From NCBI GenBank assembly GCA_016214845.1, contig JACRMS010000019.1:37676-101675 (forward strand): a stretch of DNA of 64,000 nucleotides, in the 5' to 3' direction. Of the stretch, positions 24,157 through 32,839 are shown in pieces; the stretch's first letter is position 1, and every line of letters starts with the position of its first letter. Made by a program: the position numbers and the translations under genes. The stretch is from Nitrospirota bacterium. Its GTDB lineage: Bacteria > Nitrospirota > Thermodesulfovibrionia > UBA6902. Below the pieces are notes generated by a model, which was given only the letters and a program-made list of their open reading frames with translations, had not been told where the DNA came from and made no database searches.

Positions 24157-26973
24157 ATGAAAAAGAAGATAACGTTAAAGTATTTTTTTCTGTCCATCTT
24201 CTTGATTATTGGTTGCCTGGCATTGGCCCAGTCAGCCACAGCCGGCCCGTTAATTGTTCGGGTGCAGCCAAGCGGCGAGGCTTTTTCCAATGCATATGTT
24301 ATTACAGGCGAGGCAAGGACATTATTCGGCAATGTGGAGGGGGGTACGCCTCCATATGACTACAGATGGGAAATAAGCAACGGGACCGACACGGGATTCG
24401 TTCTGGTTGGCGACCCGCGTTATATCTCTATTGACGGAGTAGTCTTCGGCAGCGCCGGAGATCAATGGGCGAGATTAACAGTAAGTGATGCAGACGGCAA
24501 TTCAAGCTCAGCTACTATAGGCCTGAAAGTAATAGCCGCTGCCAGCGATACTTTGAACCGTAAAAAGAATTCGGCAATTGACCGTGGACTCAGATACTTG
24601 TACCTGCAGGAGGGGCTCTCAGCCTCAGGCAGTTCCTGGCCGGGCAGTGGATATCCCATTGGGAGTACCGGCATGGCGCTTGTTGCATTAGAGAACCATG
24701 GGCACAACCTGCAGTCGCCGGACAGCGACATTTACAAGAAGTCAGTGCAGCAGGGGATACAATATCTCCTTAATAGCGCATACAACGTTCAACTATCAGA
24801 TCAAGCCTGCATAGGTGATCCTGAGGCCAATGACGGCGATACCGACAACGACGACCTTGGGGTTATTTTTTCTGGTGGCGGACCTGAAATGTACACGGAC
24901 CCGATTGCGATGCTGGCAATTGTTAACAGTAGTGAGGAGGCATTTGCCAAAGCCCTAACGGTAAATACAACGAGCGGCGATGTTAACGGCATGAACCTCT
25001 GGGATGTCATAGTTGACGCCAAAGACTTTCTTGCCTTTGCCCAAGGCGATGCTACGCCTGGTAGCAGCGGCAACAGTTTCACCTGCTCTACGGGAAATAC
25101 TTATGTGTATATATACACCAATGGCCTTTCCGTAACTGAGCTTGATGCTTACCGCTGGAGTTTTGACACTTCTGTTGATGCTTGTCCGGGAACCTTGACA
25201 GTTGACTGGGGTGATGGCACTGCCCCTGAGATATTTGCTGGTATTGACTGGTGCTATTATCCACAGACCGGCGTGCAATACCTTACACATGATTATGCTT
25301 CTGCAGGGTCCTATAATGTAACCGTGCGGCACGAAGGTACAGAGCTTTGTACTACACAGATTAATTTAGCTGACGTAGTACAATGCGACGAGACCATGAA
25401 TTATATTAAAGGCTGGCGCTACGAGAGAAACTACGGTGACAGCGACAACTCCGTTACACAATGGCCCACACTTGCTCTTCAGGAGGCGCGTGACCGCTGG
25501 CATATAAATGTCAATCCGAGAGTAAACGAGGAGCTTAATGACTGGCTTCTCTACAGCCAGAATGCAAACGGTGGTTTTGGTTATACGGGCGGGGCTGATT
25601 GGGATTGGCTTAACTTCCCCAAGACATCTGCCGGATTGATAATGCTGAAGTACCTTGGCCAGACGCCTGCGGATACGCGCGTTGGCAATGCGCTGGGTTA
25701 TCTGGATACAGCATGGAGCTGGACATCTACTGATGGAAATTTGGGTAACATCTACGCCATGTATGGCTTTTACAAGGGCATGAAGCTTTTGTCCCTTGCA
25801 GACCTCAACGGACGTACTTGGGAAGAGATATATACCGATTATCTTGTTAATAGCCAGTATCCGTGGAACAACGCATGGGGAGACTGCTGCTGGATGGACG
25901 AGTCTTTTGCCACCTATACAGCTCTTGCGATCCTCGCACCTGCGGTTGCCGGATTGCCGCCTGTGGCTGACGCAGGAGGTCCCTATCCTGATGTGAACGC
26001 CGGTCAGGCAGTCAACCTTGACGGCAGCGGCTCATATCATCAGGACCCTGCAAAAAATCTTGTCAAGTACGAATGGGATTTTGACGCATCAAACGGACTC
26101 TGGTGGGAGACAAAACCAGCCCCTGACGCAGGAGAAGGCGCAGTTGGAATAACACCAACAACATCTTACCCTGATGTCGGACAAGATAACACATACACAG
26201 TAACATTGCGTGTAACCGATGACAGCAGCCCTGTCCAGACGGACACGGATACTGCAACCGTAACCGTGGCTTCAGGCCAAGTCGCGCCTGTTGCAGTTAC
26301 CAATGGACCATGGGCCGGTTTGCCGAATGAAGTAATCACATTTGACGGCTCGGCATCCTATGATCCGAATTCCTGCACAACGCCGGGTGATCCTTCCTGT
26401 ACCGGTGATTCAATAGTGGCTTATGAATGGGACCTGGATGGAGACGGTTTATTCAATGAAGCTAATGGTGAGGACGGCATGCCTGTAGGCGGAAGCATAG
26501 TAACAAGAAGCTTCCCCGAGCCGATGTCACATTCAGCAGTGCTTAGGGTATCTGACACACACAACGCAACGGGCGCATCCTCTGATGCACTCAATGTCGT
26601 GTCCATTGCGATTGTTTACGGTCAGCAATACGATACCTGTTTCAGACAGAAGCTAAGCAGGTTTGAAGAACGCCTTGGCATAAGGGTCAAATTCAAGAAC
26701 CTCGGCAACGGCACAGCAGAGAACCTGGTGATGACGCTAATGTCGACGCCGACCAATCTGCAGATACTGCCGGGTAAAAATACCGTAACTCTCGGTAATC
26801 TCGCTGCAGGCGAGGAAAAGGCCTCTGCATGTTCACCGGCGGCCTTGAGCGCTGAAATCGAATTGAAGTTCGACAGACGCATTATCCCTACGGGCTCATG
26901 GCTCTGGAAGGCGGATTTCGACTTTAACGGTAAGCACTATGTAGTAAACAACATTCCACCGCTTGGACCATAG
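24157..26973 (+). CDS. secreted alpha/alpha-toroid protein with PKD-like domains
   Basis: The 938-residue protein starts with a signal peptide (FLIIGCLALAQSATA). A PKD-like repeat follows (GNVEGGTPPYDYRW, about residue 52), then a prenyltransferase/squalene-cyclase-type alpha/alpha toroid region: GLRYLYLQEGL, SSWPGSGYPIGSTGMALVAL, NGGFGYTGGADW and TSAGLIMLKYLG. Two more PKD modules have PPVADAGGPY... and VAYEWDLDGDG, and the end is CARDB-like (GIRVKFKNLGNGTAENLVM). No DXDD cyclase acid motif was seen, so it is probably a binding or scaffold protein outside the cell. The ATG follows AAAGGGGG. Confidence 0.78.
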   Translation: MKKKITLKYFFLSIFLIIGCLALAQSATAGPLIVRVQPSGEAFSNAYVITGEARTLFGNVEGGTPPYDYRWEISNGTDTGFVLVGDPRYISIDGVVFGSAGDQWARLTVSDADGNSSSATIGLKVIAAASDTLNRKKNSAIDRGLRYLYLQEGLSASGSSWPGSGYPIGSTGMALVALENHGHNLQSPDSDIYKKSVQQGIQYLLNSAYNVQLSDQACIGDPEANDGDTDNDDLGVIFSGGGPEMYTDPIAMLAIVNSSEEAFAKALTVNTTSGDVNGMNLWDVIVDAKDFLAFAQGDATPGSSGNSFTCSTGNTYVYIYTNGLSVTELDAYRWSFDTSVDACPGTLTVDWGDGTAPEIFAGIDWCYYPQTGVQYLTHDYASAGSYNVTVRHEGTELCTTQINLADVVQCDETMNYIKGWRYERNYGDSDNSVTQWPTLALQEARDRWHINVNPRVNEELNDWLLYSQNANGGFGYTGGADWDWLNFPKTSAGLIMLKYLGQTPADTRVGNALGYLDTAWSWTSTDGNLGNIYAMYGFYKGMKLLSLADLNGRTWEEIYTDYLVNSQYPWNNAWGDCCWMDESFATYTALAILAPAVAGLPPVADAGGPYPDVNAGQAVNLDGSGSYHQDPAKNLVKYEWDFDASNGLWWETKPAPDAGEGAVGITPTTSYPDVGQDNTYTVTLRVTDDSSPVQTDTDTATVTVASGQVAPVAVTNGPWAGLPNEVITFDGSASYDPNSCTTPGDPSCTGDSIVAYEWDLDGDGLFNEANGEDGMPVGGSIVTRSFPEPMSHSAVLRVSDTHNATGASSDALNVVSIAIVYGQQYDTCFRQKLSRFEERLGIRVKFKNLGNGTAENLVMTLMSTPTNLQILPGKNTVTLGNLAAGEEKASACSPAALSAEIELKFDRRIIPTGSWLWKADFDFNGKHYVVNNIPPLGP

Positions 26974-27011
26974 TAAGTGCAGGCAGTGTTAATGTCTGAG
27001 ACGCAGTAAAG

Positions 27012-27038
27012 AGGAGGGGGTATTTAATACCCCCTCCT
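27012..27038 (+). terminator. rho-independent terminator
   Basis: AGGAGGGGGTATT (27012-27024) and AATACCCCCTCCT (27026-27038) are exact complements around one central base, forming a strong GC-rich hairpin ending in TTTC. It ends the transcript of the 938-residue toroid protein. Confidence 0.85.
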
Positions 27039-27224
27039 TTCAATTCGCTACCTCTTCTGAATGTATAAAATTAATTTTTTTGCTAACACAGGGGAAAGTC
27101 TGACGATCATCTCTCTTTCATCTTAATAAGGTTTTCTTGAATTGCAAACAGGTTAAGAAATCAATATAATTAAACAGTAAAATAAAAAATGCTATCACTG
27201 ATAGCAGGAAAGAGGGAAACGAGT

Positions 27225-28022
27225 ATGAAAAATAGCAAGAGATTGTTCTTTCTCCTGTCAGTCGCATTTATCAATGTAATCGTTTTCGGTTATGCGCTCG
27301 CACAGGAAACGCCTCAGGAAAAACCGCCGGCACAAAATGTCCCTTTAGAGAAGCCTCCTGTCCAGCCTCCGGTCCCGGCTGTACCTGTTGGCAAACCGCC
27401 TGTTCAGAAAGCGCCTCCGGCACAGGTTGTTGAAAAGTTGGCGCCTGGGGTATATCGCATCGGGGAAATACAGATAAACAAAAAAATGCATCTTATTTCT
27501 TTCCCGGCCCAGATAAATATGGACAAAGGGCTTCTGGAATATCTTCTTGTTAATACGGGAGGCAAGGTGCATGAAAGCCTGTTCCGGACAAAGGTGCAGC
27601 CTTATGACATGCAAATAGCATTTTTGCTCCTTGACTTTGAGGGCACAGAACACCCACTGAAAGAGCAGGGTTCTGCAGAAATTCCCAAAGGCGAGCCTGT
27701 GGTAATAAACATAACTTACAACAACAAGGAAAATAAGATGGTCCAGGCAAAAAGCGAGGACTGGATTACTATAAAGAACAAGGATGAACAAAAAAACCCG
27801 GCAAACCTGGAATGGGTCTATACCGGTTCTGTTGTTTATAACGGGCAGTTCCTTGCCCAGGTCAGCGGGTCTCTGATTGCCCTCTTTCACGACCCGGCTG
27901 CCCTCGTGGACAATGCCTCCCCCGGCGGAGAAAGCGATGAAGTCTGGTTCGTAAAAGAAGGCGTGGTCCCGCCGGTTGGTACCCCGGTTACCATTACTAT
28001 AAAAGCAAAAACTAAAAAATAA
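27225..28022 (+). CDS. secreted YdjY-domain protein
   Basis: The 265-residue protein begins at ATG 27225 (GGGAAACGAG upstream) with a signal peptide (LFFLLSVAFINVIVFGYALA). A proline-rich linker of repeats KPPVQ/KPPAQ (residues 25-75) leads to a YdjY domain: GVYRIGEIQINKKMHLISF, LEYLLVNTGGKVHESLFR and HIQIAFLLL-like MQIAFLLLDFEG. YdjY domains are of unknown function and are common in planctomycetes beside squalene-cyclase-repeat proteins. Here the next gene is such a protein, 25 bp downstream, so a joint surface role is likely. Confidence 0.8.
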   Translation: MKNSKRLFFLLSVAFINVIVFGYALAQETPQEKPPAQNVPLEKPPVQPPVPAVPVGKPPVQKAPPAQVVEKLAPGVYRIGEIQINKKMHLISFPAQINMDKGLLEYLLVNTGGKVHESLFRTKVQPYDMQIAFLLLDFEGTEHPLKEQGSAEIPKGEPVVINITYNNKENKMVQAKSEDWITIKNKDEQKNPANLEWVYTGSVVYNGQFLAQVSGSLIALFHDPAALVDNASPGGESDEVWFVKEGVVPPVGTPVTITIKAKTKK

Positions 28023-28047
28023 TTGTGTATTGAATAAAGGAGGATGG

Positions 28048-29217
28048 ATGAGTAAGGTTGTTAAAACTTTCTTGCTTGCAGCATCTTTGATTTTGCTTCC
28101 GATGATCTCAAATGCAGATAACGTGGTTAGTTCATCAAAGACGGATGTTTCTTTAAAAAATGAGGTTGAAAGCGCCATTGGAAAGGGGCTCACATGGCTT
28201 GCAGCCCAGCAAAAGCCGGAGGGCTTCTGGTCCCAGCAGGAATTCCCCGCATTGAGCGGTTTAGTGTTGATGTCTTTTCAGGGAGACCCTTCGGGGTATT
28301 ATAAGAAGAAATACGCAGAGCCGATTAACAAAGGATACGATTATCTCAAACAGGCAGCGAAGCCGGACGGCTCAATATTTATTTCGGAAACTTACAAGAA
28401 TTACAATACCGCTGTATGCACTACTGCGCTTGTAGTAGCCAACCGTCCTGAGCTTGAAGGAGTTATTAAAAACGCGCGCAGCTTTCTGATACAGAGCCAG
28501 CATAACGAAGGCGGTCCGGAGATGGGTGATTCACATTATGACGGCGGCATCGGTTATGGACGCACCGATAAAAACCCCGACCTTTCCAACACAGTCCTCG
28601 CGCTGGAGGCACTGTACTACAGCCGTTATCTGAAGGGTGAAAAGGACCCGGACCTCAACTGGGAAGCGGCAAAAAAATTTATAACACGGACCCAGCATCT
28701 GCCAGGCTATAACGATGAGAAATGGGCAAGCGACGACTCTTACAACAAAGGCGGATTTGCATACTTCCCCGGAAACAGCAGGGCCGGCGACATGACCCTT
28801 CCTGACGGCAAGATTGTTCCCAAGGCATACGGGAGCATGAGCTATGCCGGGCTGCTGAGTTACATCTACGCTCAAATGGACAAGAATGACCCCCGCATCA
28901 AGGCGGTATACGAATGGCTTTCAAAAAATTATTCCCTTGACGCCAATCCAGGGGCGGGCAATGACGGGCAGGACGGCCTCTATTATTATTATCACACCAT
29001 GGCAAAAGGGCTGACCCTGTACGGTGTTGATACGTTGAAATCAGCGGACGGTAAAACAGTCAACTGGCGTGAGGCGCTTGCAAAACGTCTCCTCGACCTG
29101 CAAAAGAGCGAGGGTTTCTGGGTCAACGAAAAGAGCGGACGCTGGATGGAGAAAGACCCTGTACTGGTGACTTCATATTCTATTCTGGCATTAGAGATGG
29201 TGTGGAGAGGAATGTAG
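28048..29217 (+). CDS. secreted prenyltransferase/squalene-cyclase-repeat protein
   Basis: The 389-residue protein starts at ATG 28048 behind AAAGGAGG; the longer frame from 28030 would include that ribosome site. A signal peptide (LLAASLILLPMISNA) precedes a complete alpha/alpha-toroid: IGKGLTWLAAQQKPEGFW, YDYLKQAAKPDGSIF, QSQHNEGGPEMGDSHYDGG, LSNTVLALEAL and LLDLQKSEGFWVNE are typical Q-x-x-x-G-x-W-like repeats. No DXDD is present, so it is likely not a terpene cyclase. It is operonic with the YdjY protein and followed by a palindrome before the ebo genes. Confidence 0.8.
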   Translation: MSKVVKTFLLAASLILLPMISNADNVVSSSKTDVSLKNEVESAIGKGLTWLAAQQKPEGFWSQQEFPALSGLVLMSFQGDPSGYYKKKYAEPINKGYDYLKQAAKPDGSIFISETYKNYNTAVCTTALVVANRPELEGVIKNARSFLIQSQHNEGGPEMGDSHYDGGIGYGRTDKNPDLSNTVLALEALYYSRYLKGEKDPDLNWEAAKKFITRTQHLPGYNDEKWASDDSYNKGGFAYFPGNSRAGDMTLPDGKIVPKAYGSMSYAGLLSYIYAQMDKNDPRIKAVYEWLSKNYSLDANPGAGNDGQDGLYYYYHTMAKGLTLYGVDTLKSADGKTVNWREALAKRLLDLQKSEGFWVNEKSGRWMEKDPVLVTSYSILALEMVWRGM

Positions 29218-29223
29218 GGATAT

Positions 29224-29290
29224 CGTAATGCGTAATCCGTAATGCGTGATGAATTTCTTGCTGATTACGCATCACGCGTCACGGATTACG
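29224..29290. repeat. 28-bp inverted repeat, GTAATGCGTAATCC words
   Basis: The left arm from 29224 (CGTAATGCGTAATCCGTAAT) pairs with the right arm ending at 29290 (GTCACGGATTACG) with 21 of 28 matches. Each arm repeats the word CGTAATSCGT. It is followed by GTTTTTAA, so it may also terminate the toroid operon. It separates it from eboD by 14 bp. Confidence 0.7.
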
Positions 29291-29304
29291 GTTTTTAATA
29301 AACT

Positions 29305-30516
29305 ATGAGAAAGATCGAGCAGCAATTCACAGTCAATTACCGGTTCCCAGTTATTTTCACCCGTGATGTTTTCAATATTAACAATACCGCGTTGTGTGAT
29401 GTCCTTAAGGGCCCCGGGGAAAAGAAGAACAGGATACTGATCGTCATTGACTCTAATGTATCTGAGGCGATGCCCGGTCTGATAGAGAAGCTCGAAAAGT
29501 ATTCAAAACACAACGACAGCTTCATGGAATTTGTTGCATCCCCTTTTATCATCAGGGGAGGAGAGGCCTGCAAAAAAGATTCTACAGAAGTTGACAAGTT
29601 GCACGGTTTGATAGATAAGCACCACCTGTGCAGGCATTCTTTCGTGCTTGTAATCGGAGGCGGGGCCGTACTTGATGCTGCCGGATACTCCGCCGCAACC
29701 GCCCACAGAGGCATCCGTCTTATCAGGATGCCGACCACAACGCTTGCACAGAATGACGCAGGCGTGGGCGTGAAGAACGGCATTAACGCCTTCTGCAGAA
29801 AAAACTTTCTCGGCACCTTTGCGCCGCCGTTTGCAATTATCAACGACTTTGATTTTCTGGCCACCCTTCCTGAAAGGGAATTGAGGTCGGGTATTTCTGA
29901 AGCTGTAAAAGTGGCCCTCATCAAGGACAGGGCCTTCTTTGACCTTCTCTATAATGAACGGCAGAAACTTGCCGTCTTTGCACCTGATGTCATGGAAAAA
30001 ATGATCATCAGGTGCGCGGAGCTTCATATTGAACATATCGGAATGAGCGGCGACCCGTTTGAATACGGCTCGTCCCGCCCCCTTGATTTCGGCCACTGGT
30101 CCGCCCACAAGATCGAAGAGCTGACCGGAGGCAAGATACAGCACGGCGAGGCAGTGGCGATAGGCATTGCCCTTGATTCTCTTTACTCTCACCACACCGG
30201 GCTCATCAGCGAGATTGAGCTGCACAAAATATTTTCAGCCCTGGAAGATATAGGCTTTGACCTTTATCACTGGTCCCTCAGCTGGATAGACATAAACAGC
30301 GCCCTCAAAGAATTCCAGGAGCATCTCGGCGGTGAGCTTACCATCCCTATGCTGAAAGGCATCGGAGGCAGGATCGAGGTCCACGAGATAGATACCGTTC
30401 TGCTGAAAAAATGTGTTAATATCCTTGCTGAAAGAAGCAGGGAAAAGGAGAGTAAAAATGACTATGGAAAATTCCCCGATGCCGGCGAAACAGGCATTAG
30501 AACTATACTTCCTTGA
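29305..30516 (+). CDS. eboD: EboD, 3-dehydroquinate synthase-like
   Basis: The 403-residue protein belongs to the sugar-phosphate-cyclase/dehydroquinate synthase fold: LVIGGGAVLDAAGYSAAT (NAD-binding loop), RMPTTTLAQNDAGVGVKNG, AFAPPFAIINDFDFL-like TFAPPFAIINDFDFL, and the zinc-site helices with ISEAVKVALI, DFGHWSAHKIE and HGEAVAIGIA. Its neighbours EboA, EboB and EboE identify it as EboD rather than AroB. The ebo cluster is needed in Nostoc for moving scytonemin precursors to the periplasm; the reaction of EboD is unknown. It leads this group of four ebo genes. Confidence 0.85.
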   Translation: MRKIEQQFTVNYRFPVIFTRDVFNINNTALCDVLKGPGEKKNRILIVIDSNVSEAMPGLIEKLEKYSKHNDSFMEFVASPFIIRGGEACKKDSTEVDKLHGLIDKHHLCRHSFVLVIGGGAVLDAAGYSAATAHRGIRLIRMPTTTLAQNDAGVGVKNGINAFCRKNFLGTFAPPFAIINDFDFLATLPERELRSGISEAVKVALIKDRAFFDLLYNERQKLAVFAPDVMEKMIIRCAELHIEHIGMSGDPFEYGSSRPLDFGHWSAHKIEELTGGKIQHGEAVAIGIALDSLYSHHTGLISEIELHKIFSALEDIGFDLYHWSLSWIDINSALKEFQEHLGGELTIPMLKGIGGRIEVHEIDTVLLKKCVNILAERSREKESKNDYGKFPDAGETGIRTILP

Positions 30517-30769
30517 CAACCGCGCAAGACTTCTTGAGATCGCTTCATTCCTCGACCGCCTTGACAGGTACAAAGACTCCGCCGCAGCAAAAGACGATTT
30601 CCGCTACAAGTCTTTCATAAAGGCATTGAAGCTCATCATCGGCACGGAGAAAGACCGCACTATAAATGTCCAGCTGCTCTTCAGCGATCTGACCGCGGAA
30701 CCCATAGAGAGCGCAGCCGGGCTGAAGGCATTCGGCGCCTGGGAGGGGACCTTCAGTGAAGGTAATTGA
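30458..30769 (+). CDS. eboA: EboA domain protein
   Basis: The 103-residue protein starts at ATG 30458 (AAGGAGAG upstream), inside the end of eboD and overlapping it by 59 bp; an earlier frame start at 30413 is unlikely. The helical sequence NRARLLEIASFLDRLDRY and DLTAEPIESAAGLKAFGAWEG at the end is typical for EboA. Function of EboA is unknown; it is one of the defining genes of the cluster. It overlaps eboB by 14 bp. The position between eboD and eboB is a local rearrangement of the usual A-B-C-D-E order. Confidence 0.8.
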   Translation: MTMENSPMPAKQALELYFLDNRARLLEIASFLDRLDRYKDSAAAKDDFRYKSFIKALKLIIGTEKDRTINVQLLFSDLTAEPIESAAGLKAFGAWEGTFSEGN

Positions 30770-31559
30770 CCCACACATCCACATGGTCTCAAGGACCACC
30801 GACGATTACCTGGCGCTTGCGATCAACGGGATACATACAATAACAGAGCCCGCATTCTGGGCGGGATTTGACAGGAGGGGCGTTGACGGCTTTCATGATT
30901 ATTTCCACCACCTCACAGTTACAGAACCGGCGAGGGCCGCAAGATTCAATATAAAGCATTACTGCTGGATTGGTTTAAATTCCAAAGAAGCTGAGAACCA
31001 GAAACTGGCCGAGGAAGTATTGCGCATTATTCCTGAATACCTTGACAGGCCTACTGTGCTGGGTCTTGGAGAGATCGGGCTCAACAAAAACAGCCGCAAC
31101 GAAATCAATGTACTTGAAAGGCAGTTGGAAATAGCCGCTAAAAGAAACGAGCTGGTCCTTATTCACACTCCTCATCTTGAAGACAAGCTCAAGGGCACGC
31201 GCATCATCATGGACATGATACTAAATGAAAAGAGGATCAAACCTTCACGGGTGCTGATCGATCATGCGGAAGAGCACACTATCGGGGAAATAAAGGAGAA
31301 GGGCTTCTGGTTCGGCCTTACCCTTTACCCGAACTCAAAAGGCAGTCCCGAAAGGGCCGTGGACGCGGTGGAGGCTTACGGCTCCGATAATATCTGCATC
31401 AACTCATCAGCCGACTGGAGCGTCAGCGACCCTCTTGCCACCGTGAAATGCGCAAATGAAATGCGCAGGCGCGGACATCCTGAAACATTAATCCAGAAAG
31501 TATTCTACGAAAACCCGAAAGCCTTCCTCAGCCAGTGCCCGAAGTTCAAGGCTGGATGA
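30756..31559 (+). CDS. eboB: EboB, TatD-family hydrolase
   Basis: The 267-residue protein begins with GTG and the metal-binding HxH of TatD-like amidohydrolases (KVIDPHIHMVSRTTDDY). Later LGLGEIGLNKNSRNE (acidic metal ligand), ELVLIHTPHLEDK (His) and VLIDHAEEHT (His) complete the site, and CINSSADWSVSDP supplies the last Asp. The metal-dependent hydrolase substrate is unknown. The ribosome site GGGAGGGG lies before the GTG. It is coupled to eboA and, by ATGA, to eboE. Confidence 0.85.
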   Translation: MKVIDPHIHMVSRTTDDYLALAINGIHTITEPAFWAGFDRRGVDGFHDYFHHLTVTEPARAARFNIKHYCWIGLNSKEAENQKLAEEVLRIIPEYLDRPTVLGLGEIGLNKNSRNEINVLERQLEIAAKRNELVLIHTPHLEDKLKGTRIIMDMILNEKRIKPSRVLIDHAEEHTIGEIKEKGFWFGLTLYPNSKGSPERAVDAVEAYGSDNICINSSADWSVSDPLATVKCANEMRRRGHPETLIQKVFYENPKAFLSQCPKFKAG

Positions 31560-32647
31560 TCACCTACTGCACAAACATTCATCCGGGCGAAAGCTGGGAT
31601 GAGACGTTATTAAGCCTGCGCACACATGTTCTTGAAGTAAAAAAAGCTGTGTCGCCTGACAGGCCATTTCCCATAGGCCTGCGTCTTTCAAATCTTGCAT
31701 CAACTGAAATAGACGAAAACGCATCAGCATCTTTTCTTGAATGGTGTCAGCAGCAGGATTGCTACGTTGCAACGATAAACGGATTCCCCTACGGTTCATT
31801 TCATTCCTCAATCATAAAAGAAAAAGTCTATCTCCCTGACTGGCGGGACAGAAAACGCGTCGGGTATACGAAAAGGCTCGCGGGTTTATTGGATGCCTGG
31901 ATGCCCGCAGGCAAGGCAGGCTCGATCTCAACGGTGCCTGTCGGATTTAAAAAGCATGTGGCGGACGAGGACTGCAATCTCATCAGGCGAAATTTGATAG
32001 CCGTTCTTGAACACCTCGACAGACTGAAACAGAGAAGCGGTAAAGAGATCATCCTGTCTCTTGAACCGGAGCCGGGATGTGTGCTGGAGACAACGGAAGA
32101 CGTGGTCAGTTTTTTCGGGCAGATGAATTTTCCCGGTCAATTGAAAGGAAATATCGGGGTCTGTCTTGACTGCTGTCACCACGCAGTCGAATTTGAAGAA
32201 GCTTCAAGATCTCTTTCCCGGATCGATGATTCAGGCATAAGGATCGGCAAGGTCCAGGTGTCGTCAGCTCTGCGATTAATAAAACCGCATAGAGAAACGC
32301 TGGACAAGTTTGCGGAGCCGTGCTATCTTCATCAAACAGTGATTCAGAAACGGGATGGTACGCTGGTACGCTACAATGACCTTTCGGACGCGTTACACGA
32401 TTATCAGGAAAATGCGGAAGATGAGTGGAGAATTCATTTTCACGTGCCTGTCTTTCTTGACAAGGCTGACTCATATGGCACGACAAGAGATTTTACGGAG
32501 GAGGTTATTTCTCTTCTAAATAAGAACAACCTGCTTGAGGTTGAAACATACACATGGAATGTCCTTCCCGCTGAATTGCAGACGGAGACAGTTACTCAAT
32601 CAATAATCCGGGAGATACTCTGGGTGAAAGCACAGATAGATGAGTAG
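31556..32647 (+). CDS. eboE: EboE, metabolite-traffic TIM-barrel protein
   Basis: The 363-residue protein opens with ITYCTNIHPGESWDETL, the usual start of EboE, using the ATG at 31556 that overlaps the eboB stop. It has a xylose isomerase-like TIM barrel: INGFPYGSFH, LSLEPEPGCVLETTEDV, NIGVCLDCCHHAVEFEE and RIHFHVPVFLDKADSYGTT hold acidic and His residues at strand ends that could bind a metal. No isomerase activity is shown for the family. It is the last tightly coupled ebo gene; palindromes separate it from the phosphodiesterase. Confidence 0.87.
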   Translation: MITYCTNIHPGESWDETLLSLRTHVLEVKKAVSPDRPFPIGLRLSNLASTEIDENASASFLEWCQQQDCYVATINGFPYGSFHSSIIKEKVYLPDWRDRKRVGYTKRLAGLLDAWMPAGKAGSISTVPVGFKKHVADEDCNLIRRNLIAVLEHLDRLKQRSGKEIILSLEPEPGCVLETTEDVVSFFGQMNFPGQLKGNIGVCLDCCHHAVEFEEASRSLSRIDDSGIRIGKVQVSSALRLIKPHRETLDKFAEPCYLHQTVIQKRDGTLVRYNDLSDALHDYQENAEDEWRIHFHVPVFLDKADSYGTTRDFTEEVISLLNKNNLLEVETYTWNVLPAELQTETVTQSIIREILWVKAQIDE

Positions 32648-32834
32648 CCACAGATTTACACAGATTGACGCAGATCTTTTTTATGGATAATTATAAATGT
32701 CATTCCCGCGGTCTTTTGAGCGGGAATCCAGACAATTAAAGAACTGGATGCCCGATTAAGAACCTCGGGCATGACGCCTAATTTATGAGTTAGTATTAAA
32801 ATTTAATCTGTGTAAACTGCGAAATCTGTGGATA
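32648..32834. repeat. nested inverted repeats between eboE and the phosphodiesterase
   Basis: The outer arms CCACAGATTTACACAG (from 32648) and CTGCGAAATCTGTGG (ending 32831) flank an inner element 32699-32775 that begins GTCATTCCCGCGG and ends CCTCGGGCATGAC, itself with an internal hairpin (GGAATCCAG/CTGGATGCC). The outer words match 1651-1741 and 3666-3739; the inner element shares GTCATTCCCGC with 40749. It looks like one dispersed repeat inserted into another. Confidence 0.7.
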
Positions 32835-32839
32835 TTATT

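Noticed and set aside
28048..29217. Secreted toroid protein as squalene-hopene cyclase.
   Set aside because: It has a signal peptide, is about half the usual length of such cyclases and has no DXDD motif.
29305..30516. The dehydroquinate-synthase-like gene as aroB.
   Set aside because: It is coupled to EboA, EboB and EboE, and no other shikimate gene is near.
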